DNA from: Pseudomonas sp. TH31
Lineage (GTDB): Bacteria > Pseudomonadota > Gammaproteobacteria > Pseudomonadales > Pseudomonadaceae
Assembly: GCF_016650815.1 (NCBI RefSeq)
Contig: NZ_JAEKEZ010000038.1
Span: 650,482 to 714,481 of the forward strand
Direction of reading: 5' to 3'
Length of the DNA: 64,000 nt
Shown here: positions 27,101 through 39,100 of the stretch, one piece after another
How the letters are laid out: each line of letters opens with the position of its first letter
Numbering within the stretch: position 1 is the first letter of the stretch
The notes under the pieces: generated by a model
The model's database searches: none
Seen by the model: the letters and a program-made list of their open reading frames with translations, nothing else
Told to the model about the DNA's origin: nothing
Program-made: the position numbers and the translations under genes

Positions 27101-30100
27101 CAATTAACGCCGGCTGACGCCGTGCTGCAAAAGACCCCGTTCAGCTTCGACGTCTCGGTCTGGGAGTTTTTCTGGCCATTGTTCTGCGGTGCGCGGCTGG
27201 TGATGGCGCGTCCGGGGGGGCATCGCGAGCCGGCGTACCTGCGGGAGGTGATTGAAGCCAAAGGCATCACCACGATGCACTTTGTGCCGTCGATGCTGGA
27301 CGTGTTCCTGGCCCATGGCGATGTCAGCGAGTGCAAGGGCCTGCTGCGGGTCATGTGCAGCGGCGAGGCGCTACCGGGGCATCTGGTGCGGCGCTTCAAG
27401 GCGCAACTGCCGGGCACCGCACTGCACAACTTATACGGCCCGACCGAAGCGGCCGTGGACGTCACGGCCTGGGATTGCGCAGGTTCGGAAACGCCGGACA
27501 GCACGCCGATTGGCAAGCCGGTCGCCAACACCCGCATCTACCTGCTGGACAGCGCTCAGCAACCGGTGCCGCTGGGCGTGGCGGGGGAGATTTACATCGG
27601 CGGCGTGCAAGTCGCCCGGGTTATCTGCACCGTCCTGAACTGACGGTGGAACGCTTCCTGAATGACCCGTTCAGTGACGTGCCGAATGCGCGGATGTACC
27701 GAACTGGCGACCTGGGGCGTTACTTGCCGGATGGCAACATTGCCTATCTGGGGCGCAACGATGATCAGGTCAAGATTCGCGGCTTCCGTATCGAATTGGG
27801 CGAAATCGAGGCGCGTCTCAGCGCGCATCCGGCAGTGCTGGAGGTCGTGGTATTGGCCCGCGAGCACGTACCCGGCGAAAAACGCCTGGTCGCCTATTAC
27901 ACCTCACTGCAAACACTCGACATCGACGCCCTGCGCCGTCACCTGCAAACCCAACTCCCGGACTACATGATCCCGGCCGCCTACGTGCACCTCGACGCAT
28001 TGCCGCTGACCCCCAACGGTAAGCTCGACCGCAAGGCCCTGCCGGCACCGGACCTGGCATCGGTCATCACCCATGGCTACGAAGCCCCGCACGGCGAAGT
28101 CGAAATCGCCCTCGCAGAGATCTGGCAAAAATTGCTCGGTCTGCCGCAGGTCGGTCGCCATGACCAGTTCTTCGAGCTGGGCGGCCACTCGCTGTTGGCG
28201 ATTCAGTTGATTTCCCAGGTGCGGTTGCAGCTGGGCGTGGAATTGGGCCTGGCTGATCTGTTCGATCACCCGCAACTCGCGGCACTGGCGCAGGCCGTGA
28301 CCCAGGCCAGTCGCAGCACCTTGCCGGACATCGTCAACGTCTCCCGCGAAGAAGACTTGCCGCTGTCGTTCGCTCAACAGCGCCTGTGGTTCCTGGCGCA
28401 AATGGAAGGGGCAGCGCGGCCTATCACATGCCCGCCGGCCTGCGCCTGCGTGGCAACCTGGACCGCATCGCCCTGCAACGCGCCCTCGCTCGGATCGTGG
28501 CGCGCCACGAAGCGCTGCGCACCACGTTCATTCAGGACCACGGCGAGGAAGCCCGGCAATGCATCGCCCCGGCCGACTGCGGTTTCGCCTTGCGCCAGCA
28601 CGATTTGCGTGGCCAGGCCGATACTGACGCTGAACTGCAGACCCTGGCAGCACAAGAAGCCGCCGAGCTGTTCGACCTGGAGCAAGGCCCGTTGATTCGC
28701 GGCCGCTTGATCCGCCTGGGTCACAAGGATCACGTGCTGCTGGTGACCATGCACCACATCGTTTCGGACGGCTGGTCAATCGGCGTGCTGACCCAGGAAC
28801 TGGCAGCGCTGTATAACGCCTTCTGCCATGGTCTCGACGATCCGCTGCCGGCGCTGACCGTGCAATACGCCGACTATGCCGTGTGGCAACGCCGCTGGTT
28901 GAGCGGCGAAGTGCTGCGCACTCAATGCACTTGGTGGCAGCAGGCCCTGGCCGAGGCGCCAGCGCTGCTGACGTTGCCGACCGACCGACCGCGCCCGGCG
29001 CAGCAAGACTACGCCGGCGCCTCGCTGGCGGTAGCCCTCGATCAAGACCTGACGACTGACCTCAAAGCCTTGAGCAAACGTCACGGCACCACGCTCTACA
29101 TGACGCTGATGGCCGGCTGGGCAGCGCTGTTGAGCCGACTTTCGGGCCAGGACGAAGTGGTGATCGGCTCGCCGGTAGCCAACCGCATGCGGGCAGAAGT
29201 CGAGGGCTTGATCGGTTTCTTCGTCAACACCCTGGCCGTGCGTGTCGATGTCTCTGATGCGCCGAGCGTCGAAGCCTTGCTCGCGCGGGTCAAGACCCAG
29301 ACCCTCGGCGCCCAGGCCCATCAAGACCTTCCGTTCGAGCAAGTGGTGGAGGTGCTCAACCCGGTGCGCAGCCTGGCCCACAGCCCAGTGTTCCAGGCCA
29401 TGTTGTCGTGGCAGACCCTGGACAGTTCCGAGCTGCTGCTTGATGGCCTGAAACTTGAAGGCCTGGGCGTGGCCAATAGCGTCGCCAAGTTCGACCTGTC
29501 GCTGGAACTCGGCGAGGTCCAGGGCCAATTGTTCGGCACGTTGGAATACGCCACTGCGTTGTTCGATGAATGCACCGTGCAGCGTTACCTCGGCTATTTC
29601 GAACGAATGCTGCGGGCCATGGTGGCTGACGATCAGGCGCTGGTTGAACGGATTGCGCTGTTGGACGAGGCCGAACGTCAGCGTTTGCTGGTCGACCTCA
29701 ATGCCACGCAGACCGAGTACCCCCACGACCAAACGATCCATCAATTGTTCGAAGCGCAAGTCAGCGCGCAACCGGACGCCATCGCAGTACTGTTCGACGG
29801 TGAGCGGCTGAGCTACGCCGAGTTGAATCGCCAGGCCAACCAGTTGGCGCATCACCTGATCGAGCAGGGCATTCGTCCGGACGATCGGGTGGCGATCTGT
29901 GTCGAACGCGGAGCCGAGATGCTGATCGGCCTGTTGGCGATCCTCAAGGCCGGCGCCGGTTACGTGCCGCTCGACCCGGCGTTCCCGGCGGAACGGCTGG
30001 CCTACATGCTCGCCGACAGCGCGCCGACGATGCTGTTGACCCAGCGTGCACTGCAAGCGCGACTGCCCGCACTGGAGGTACCGGTGGTGCTACTCGATCA

Positions 30101-33100
30101 TTCGGAACGGGTGCACAGCGGCATCGCCATCGGCGACGAGCACAATCCGGTTGTCCCGACGCTGGGCGTGCGCCACCTGGCCTACGTCATCTACACCTCG
30201 GGTTCGACCGGCAACCCTAAAGGCGTGATGATCGAACACCGTGGCCTGGTCAATTACAGCATCGATGCGGTCCGCTTGTTCGGCCTGACGCCGGCCGACA
30301 CCGTGCTGCAACAGAACACCCTGAACTTCGACCTGTCGGTAGAAGAGATCTTCCCGGCGCTGATCGCCGGCGCGACCCTGGCGCCGAGCCGTGACCTCTT
30401 CGGCACGTCTCAAGACGCCGAGATCCGGCCGACGTTCCTGCACCTGACGGCGGCGCACTGGCACACCCTGGCCGCCGAGTGGCACTACACTCCGGCGCTG
30501 GCCCGCGAGCAGTTGCGCGACGTGCGCCTGATCAATGTCACCGGCGATGCCTTGTCGACCCACAAGTTGCAGATGTGGGAACAGCTGCGCCCGGCGCACA
30601 CGCAACTGATCAACACCTACGGCCCGACTGAAGCGACGGTATCGTGCACCGCGACCTACGTGACCTACGAGGCGCTTAACCGCAATGCAAGCATCGGCAC
30701 GCCGATGGCCAACACCCGGATTTACCTGCTTGATGCCCACCAGCAACCGGTGCCGTTCGGGGTCACGGGCGAGATCTTTATCGGCGGCGACGGCGTGGCC
30801 CGGGGTTACCTCAACCTGGACGCGATCAGCGCCGAGCGATTCCTCTCCGACCCGTTCAGCGACCTGCCCGACGCGCGGATGTACAAGACCGGCGACCTGG
30901 CGCGCTATCGCCCGGACGGCGGCCTCGAATACCTGGGTCGCAACGACTTCCAGGTCAAGGTCCGGGGATTCCGTATCGAGCTGGGCGAGATCGAAGCCCG
31001 ACTCGGCGATTGCGCCGGGGTCAAGGAAGCGGCAGTGATCGTTCGCGAAGATGCGCCGGGTGACAAACGCCTGGTGGCTTATGTAGTGCCGCAAACCGGT
31101 GTCGTGCTCACGGCCGCGAGTTTGCGTACGCAGCTGTCACCGGTGTTGGCCGAGTACATGCTGCCGAGCGCGTTCGTCAGCCTGGCGGCGCTGCCGCTGA
31201 CACCGAACCGCAAACTCGACCGTCAGGCGCTGCCGGCGCCCGACGCCGAGGCTTACGCCAGTCGGGTCCACGAAGCGCCGCAAGGGGTTAGCGAAATCGC
31301 TCTGGCGCAGATCTGGCAGGACTTGCTCAAGGTCGAAGCGGTGGGGCGTCATGACCATTTCTTCGAACTCGGCGGCCATTCGTTGCTGGTGATGCGCTTG
31401 ATCTCACAAGTACGTCAGCACCTCGGTGTGGAGCTGAACCTGGCGGATGTCTTTGCCCATCCCGACCTGATCGCGCTGGCGCAAGTACTGGCCCGGGCCG
31501 CACGCAGTACCCAGCCGGCTATCGTGCCGGTGTCCCGTGAGCAAATGCTGCCGTTGTCCTTTGCCCAGCAGCGGCTTTGGTTCCTGGCGCAGTTGGACGG
31601 CGCGAATGCGGCGTATCACATGCCCACCGGCCTGCGTCTGCGCGGGGAACTGGACAATCTGGCGCTGACCCGTGCACTGGATCGAATCGTCGCCCGCCAC
31701 GAAGCCTTGCGCACCACGTTTGTACAGGAACAAGGCCTGGAGCCGGAGCAACGCATTGCCCGCGCCGATATCGGTTTCGCCCTGCAAATGCTGGATCTGG
31801 CGGAACATTCGGACGCCGAGGCGGAGCTGCTGGTGATGGCCGCCGAGGAAGCTCGCCAGGCGTTTGATCTGGTGCAAGGTCCACTGGTCCGTGGCCGCTT
31901 GGTGCGCATGGCCGACGACGACCATGTGTTGCTGGTGACCATGCACCACATCGTCTCCGACGGTTGGTCGACGGATGTGCTGACCCGTGAACTCGGCGTG
32001 CTGTACGAGGCGTTCCGCCAGGGGCAGGACGATCCGCTACCGGCCTTGTCGGTTCAATATGCCGACTACGCTATTTGGCAGCGCAACTGGCTGACGGGCG
32101 AAGTGTTGCTGCAACAGGAAGTCTACTGGCAGCAAACACTGGCTGGTACGCCGGCGCTGCTGACATTGCCGAGCGACCGTCAACGTCCGGCGCAGCAAGA
32201 CTATTCCGGCCATGCCGTGGGGCTCGCACTTGACGCAACCCTGACCCGCGACCTCAACGCGTTGAGCCAGCGCCAAGGCACCACGCTGTTCATGACGGTG
32301 ATGGCGGCCTGGGCGACGGTGCTGAGTCGCTTGTCCGGACAAAGTGACATCGTCATCGGCACGCCGGCAGCGAATCGCTCGCGTTGCGAAGTCGAAGACC
32401 TGATCGGTTTCTTCGTCAACACCCTGGCGCTGCGTCTCGACGTCTCGGCGGAGCTGACCGTCGAAGGCTTGCTGCAACAGGTGAAGGTTCAGACCCTGGG
32501 CGCCCAGGCGCATCAGGACTTGCCGTTCGAACAAGTGGTGGAAGTGGTCAGGCCGGTTCGCAGCCTGTCTCATAGCCCGGTGTTCCAGGCCATGTTGACC
32601 TGGCAGAGCAGCGAAAACGTTGGACTGGAACTCGGTGGCATGGCGCTGCAAGGCCTGGGCGTAACCAGCCGTACGGCGAAGTTTGATGTGCTGCTGGACA
32701 TGGCGCAGGTCGGCGGCCGACTGTTCGGTTCGCTGGAATACGCCACCGCTTTGTTTGACCAGTCGACGATGGAACGCTACCTCGGTTATTTCGAGTGCGT
32801 ATTACGCGCCATGGTGGCCAACGAACACCGCGTGGTCGCGCACATTCCATTGTTGGGCGACAGCGAACGCCAGCATCTGCTGGAAAGCTTGAATGCCACG
32901 GCGGTCGACTATCCGCAGGGCTTGACCTTGCAGCGCTTGTTTGAGGCGCAGGTGACGGCCCAGCCGGACGCCATCGCTGTAACGTACGAAGACGATCACT
33001 GGACCTACGCCACCCTGAACCGCCGCGCCAACCAGGTCGCCCATCGTTTGATCGATCTGGGCATCCGTCCGGACGACCGCGTGGCGATCTGCGTGGATCG

Positions 33101-36100
33101 CAGCCTCGACATGCTCGCTGGCTTACTGGGCATCCTCAAATCCGGCGCGGCGTATGTGCCGCTCGACCCGGATTACCCGGCCGATCGCCTGGCCTACATG
33201 CTGGAAAACAGCGCGCCGGCCGTGGTCCTGACCCAGCGCGCCTTGCAGGCCAGCCTGCCGGCAACGGCGGCCAAGGTCATGTTGCTGGATGCGGCAGAAG
33301 AGGAAGGTTTCTCGGTTCAACCGATATCCGATCCGCTGGTCGATGGCCTGAGTCCGGACAATTTGGCCTACGTGATCTACACCTCGGGGTCGACCGGTCT
33401 GCCCAAGGGCGTGATGAACGAGCACGGCGCCGTGGTCAACCGCTTGCTGTGGATGCAGGACGAATACCAATTAACGCCGGCTGACGCCGTGCTGCAAAAG
33501 ACCCCGTTCAGTTTCGACGTCTCGGTCTGGGAGTTTTTCTGGCCATTGTTCTGCGGTGCGCGGTTGGTGATGGCGCGCCCGGCGGTCATCGCGAGCCGGC
33601 GTACCTGCGGGAGGTGATTGAAGCCAAAGGCATCACCACGATGCACTTTGTGCCGTCGATGCTGGACGTGTTCCTGGCCCATGACGATGTCAGCGAGTGC
33701 AAGGGCCTGCGGCGGGTCATGTGCAGCGGCGAGGCGCTGCCGGGGCATCTGGTGCGGCGCTTCAAGGCGCAACTGCCGGGCACCGCGCTGCACAATTTGT
33801 ACGGGCCAACCGAAGCGGCCGTGGACGTCACGGCCTGGGAATGCGCAGGTTCGGAAACGCCGGACAGCACGCCGATTGGCAAGCCGGTCGCCAACACCCG
33901 CATCTACTTGCTGGATAGCGCCCAGCAACCGGTGCCGCTGGGCGTGGCGGGGGAGATTTACATCGGCGGCGTGCAAGTCGCCCGGGTTATCTGCACCGTC
34001 CTGAACTGACGGCCGAACGTTTCCTGGATGACCCGTTCAGTGACGTGCCGAATGCGCGGATGTACCGAACTGGCGACCTGGGGCGTTACTTACCGGATGG
34101 CAACATTGCCTATCTGGGTCGCAACGATGATCAGGTCAAGATTCGCGGCTTCCGTATCGAACTGGGCGAAATCGAGGCCCGGCTCAGCGCACATCCGGCG
34201 GTGCTGGAAGCGGTGGTGCTGGCTCGCGAGGACGAGCCTGGTGACAAGCGTCTGGTGGCTTATTACACCTTGCAGGTCCAGGACCATCCCGTGGAGATTC
34301 AAGCGTTACGCGCCCATCTGCACGTTCAATTGCCGGAATACATGGTGCCGGCCGCTTATGTGCGGCTCGATGCGTTGCCACTGACGCCGAACGGCAAACT
34401 GGATCGCAAGGCCTTGCCGGCGCCGGATCTGGATTCGCTGATAACCCAGGGTTACGTGGCACCGCAAGGCGCCGTCGAAACGACCCTGGCGCAGTTCTGG
34501 GCTGAATTGCTCAAGGTCGAGCGAGTCGGGCGTCACGATCACTTTTTCGAACTGGGCGGCCACTCGCTACTGGCGGTCACGCTGATCGAGCGCATGCGCC
34601 GAGCCGGCTTGAGCGCCGATGTGCGCGTATTGTTCGGCCAGCCAACGCTGGCGGCATTGGCGGCGGCCGTGGGTGGCACAACCGAAGTTATGGTGCCGGA
34701 CAACGCTATCGCGCCAGGTTGCGAGCGGATCACCCCGGCGATGTTGCCGCTGGTCACGCTGTCCCAGGACGAGATCAAGCACATTGTCGCCAGGACTCCG
34801 GGTGGTGTGGCCAACGTGCAGGACATCTATGCGCTGGCACCCCTGCAAGAAGGGATTTTGTATCACCACCTCGCGTCGCAGCAGGGCGATCCGTATGTGC
34901 AGCAAGCGCTGTTTATCGTCAAGGATCGCGCTCGACTGGATGCCTTCGTCGACGCCTTGCAAGGCGTGATCGACCGGCATGACATCCTGCGCACGGCGGT
35001 GCTCTGGGAAGGATTGCGCGAGCCGGTGCAAGTGGTCTTGCGCGATGCCCAATTGATTGTGCAAACCTGTGTCTGCGAGCCGGGTCACGACATCGGCGCG
35101 CAACTGCGCGAACGTTTCGACCCGCGCCACTACCGGCTCGATGTGCGCCAGGCGCCGCTGATGCGTCTGGCCTGCGCCTACGATGAGCCACAACAGCGTT
35201 GGGTGGCCTTGCTGGTTTACCACCATATCGCGCTCGACCACACGGCGCTGGAGGTGGTCCAGCACGAAATGCAGGCTTACCTGTCGGGGCAGCAAGCGCA
35301 ATTGGGCGCTGCGGTGCCGTACCGCAACTATGTGGCGCAAGCCCGGTTCGGGATCAGCGAAAGCGCCCACGAGAGGTTTTTCAGCGAAATGCTGAGCGAC
35401 GTCAAGGAACCGACCTTGCCGTTTGGCCTGCACGATGTGCAGGGCGACGGCACAGGCGTCGAGCAGGCGCAATTAGTGGTCGACGAGGCCCTGAGCCGGC
35501 GCTTGCGCACTCAGGCTCGGCAATTGGGCGTCAGCGCGGCGAGCCTGCATCACCTGGCATGGGCGCAGGTCGTGGCGGGCGTGTCCGGACGTGAAGACGT
35601 GGTGTTTGGCACCGTGTTGATGGGCCGGATGCAGGGCGGCGAGGGCGCTGATCGGGCGCTGGGACTCTTTATCAATACCTTGCCGTTGCGGGTAGATGTC
35701 GGCGCCATCGGCGCTCGGGCGGGGGTCAAGGCAACACATGCACGTCTGGCCACATTGCTTGGACACGAACACGCTTCGCTGGCCCTGGCGCAACGTTGCA
35801 GCGGTGTGGCCGCGCCGGCGCCGTTGTTCAGCGCCTTGTTGAACTACCGGCACACGGCAACCCAGGTCAGCGCTGATGCAGTGTCGGCCTGGAACGGCAT
35901 CGAAGGCTTGGGTGGCGAAGAGTGGAGCAACTATCCGCTGTCGCTGAACGTGGACGATCTCGGCGAACCGTTTGTGCTGACCGCCTTGGTGGTGTCGCAG
36001 ATCGGGGCGAAACGTGTCTGCGGTTACATGCATGCCGCACTGGAAAGCCTTGTCAATGCGCTTGAACGCACCCCCGAAGCACCGCTGCGCGAGCTGGCCA

Positions 36101-39100
36101 TTCTGCCGTCGGCCGAACGCCGGCAACTGCTGCTGGAGTTCAATGCCACCGATGCGGTTTACCCGCATGAACGGACAGTGCACAGCCTGTTCGAAGCCCA
36201 GGCACTGGCCCGGCCCGACGCCATCGCCGTCGAACACGCCGGGCAGTCACTCACCTACGCAGAACTGGAGGCGCAGGCGAACGATCTGGCGCATTACCTG
36301 CGCGAACACGGCGTGATGCCACAGGCTCGGGTGGCAATTCTGCTGAATCGCTCGTTCGACCTGATCGTCAGTGAACTGGCGATTCTCAAGTGCGCCGCCG
36401 TCTATGTGCCGCTGGACCACCATGCACCGCAGGATCGCCAGCGCTTCATGCTGGAAGACTGCGCGGCGACGTTGATACTGACCACCCGCGACAGGCTCGT
36501 CCCGGAGGGTGTGCGGCGGGTCAACCTCGATGATTTACGCCTTGCCTACCGTGGGCAATCCGCTGTTCAGGCCTCACAGGCCAGCGATTCCCCGGCGTAC
36601 ATCATGTACACCTCCGGTTCCACCGGCCAACCGAAGGGCGTGATCGTGCCGCACCTGGCCATCGGCCGCTTGGCGATTAACAACGGCTATGCGGATTTTG
36701 GTGCGCAAGATCGCGTCGCCTTCGCGTCGAATCCGGCTTTCGACGCCAGCACCATGGAAGTGTGGGGCGCGTTGCTGAACGGTGGACGGGTCGTGATCAT
36801 TGATCACGACGCCTTGCTCAACCCGCCGCAGTTGGCCCGGGAGTTGACGGATAACGGCGTGTCGGTGCTGTTCGTGACCACGGCGATGTTCAATCAGTAT
36901 CAAGTGTTGATTCCAGACGCACTGGCGGGGCTGCGCATCCTCATGTGCGGTGGCGAACGCGGTGATCCGGCCTCGTTCCGGCGCTTGTTGGCGCAGGCGC
37001 CGGCACTGCGGTTGGTGCATTGCTACGGCCCGACCGAAACCACCACCTTCGCAACCACCCATACCGTGACTGACGTACCGGAAGGCGCGATGAATGTGCC
37101 GATCGGCCGGCCGATTTCCAACACCCGGATCTACATCCTCAATGCCGCGCAGCAGCCGGTGCCGGTCGGGGTGACAGGTGAGATTCATATCGGCGGCGCG
37201 GGCGTAGCCCTCGGTTATTTGAACCGTGCGGACTTGACCGAAGAGCGCTTCATCGTCGACCCGTTCGGCGAACGGGCGGCGGCGCGGCTGTACCGGACCG
37301 GCGACCTCGGGCGCTGGTTGCCGGACGGCACCATCGAATACCTTGACCGCAATGATGGCCAAGTGAAAATCCGTGGTTTCCGCATCGAACTGGGTGAGAT
37401 CGAAGCCCGCTTGCACCAGTGCCACGGGATTCGCGAAGCCCTGGTTGTAGCCCGTGAAGACAGTCCCGGCGACAAGCGTCTGGTGGCGTATTACACGGTT
37501 CAGGCGAGCGGTGAAACACCTGACGCCGAAACCCTGCGCTTGCAACTGCACTCGCTGTTGCCGGAGTACATGGTGCCGGCGGCTTACGTAAGGTTGCCGG
37601 TCTTGCCGCTGACGCTGAATGGCAAAGTCGACGTCAGCGCGCTGCCGGCACCGGAAACCGGGGCCTATGCGAGCCGCGACTATGAAGCGCCGATGGGCGC
37701 ACTGGAGACCACGCTGGCCGGTCTGTGGGCCGAGGTGTTGAAGCTGGAACGGGTGGGTCGCCATGACAATTTCTTTGAAATGGGCGGGCATTCGCTGCTG
37801 GCGATCCGCTTGGTAGGGCTGCTGGCGCAGGCCGGCCTGAGCCTGTCCCTGGCCGAGTTGTTCCAGCATGAAAGCGTCGCCTCGATGGCCTCGATGCTGC
37901 AGGCTCGCAGCCCGGATATCGAGGTTCACGGCACGGTGGTTCCGGTGCGCAAGGCTGGCACGCAGAACCCGCTGTTCCTGGTGCATGAATTCAGTGGCCT
38001 GGACGTTTACTTCCCGGCGCTGGGCAAGCACATCGATCCGGATATCCCAGTCTACGGTTTGCCGGCGATTGCCTGGGGTGAGGAGCAGTTGCAGACCATG
38101 GAATGCCTGGCCACCCGACTGTTGGGCATCCTGCGCTCCGTCCAGCCCCAAGGCCCGTACCGATTGGCCGGTTGGTCGTTCGGCGGTGTGCTGGCCTACG
38201 AAATCGCCACGCAGCTTATTGGTCTGGACGAAGAGGTCGAGTTCATCGGCCTGATCGACAGCTACCTGCCTCGACTGGTGGATCAGGGCCGCGAGCGCTG
38301 GGCTCCGGGCGACGCCCACAAGCTGCATCTGCTGGACCGTTGCGAAGTCTTCTGGAACGCCCAGGCATCCGATCAAACCGACGTTGCGGCGATCCTCGAT
38401 AACCTCGCCCGATTGCAGGCGCAGGTCAGCCGTTTCGACTTCGAAAGTCTTGTGCAGCAATGCCGCGACGACGCTGTGTTGCACCCGGAACTGGCGGCCT
38501 ATAGCGCGGCTCAGCTCTGGTATTACCTGGATCGCGAGGTTGCCCACGGCCATGCGCTGGCCCATTACACGGTGTATCCGATCTCCACGCCGGTGCATTT
38601 GCTCATCGCCGAAGCGCGCAAGGACGATGCACCCGAGCATTGCGGTTACCTGGGCTGGGACGCCGTGCTGCCAAAATCGCAGTTGCACTGCGTGAATGTG
38701 CCGGGGAATCACCAGACGATGATGCAAGCACCGAATATCCAGGTGCTCGGTCAAACCATCAACGCGGCACTGCACGCCATCGCGGCACGTCCGGTGGCTA
38801 CAACATCGAAACCCGACTACCAACCACTGCTGACCATCCAGGGCGGGCGTGCCGGGCAGGCGCCGATCTTCTGTGTACCGGGGGCGGGGGACAGCGTGAC
38901 CGGGTTTATCGGGCTGACCGATGCGTTTGGCCCGGACTGGCCGATTCATGGGTTGCAACCCCGTGGACTGGACGGCAGCACCGTGCCGTACAGTCTGGTG
39001 GAAACCGCCGCCGAGGCCTATCTCCAAGCCATCGACAACGTTCAACCCGAAGGCCCGGTGCATTTGCTCGGACACTCCTTCGGTGGCTGGATTGTGTTTG

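Noticed and set aside
27600..27650. Programmed ribosomal frameshifting as explanation for the NRPS frame breaks
   Set aside because: No slippery heptamer with a downstream structure is shared by the sites, and similar breaks occur in unrelated metabolic genes on the other strand.
690..37300. Repeated near-identical DNA blocks as CRISPR or tandem repeats
   Set aside because: They are NRPS modules of about 3.2 kb with conserved motifs, not short spaced repeats.
36574..39075. 833-codon minus-strand frame opposite the last module and thioesterases
   Set aside because: Antisense to GWSFGG/GHSFGG-containing TE domains; composition typical of a shadow frame.
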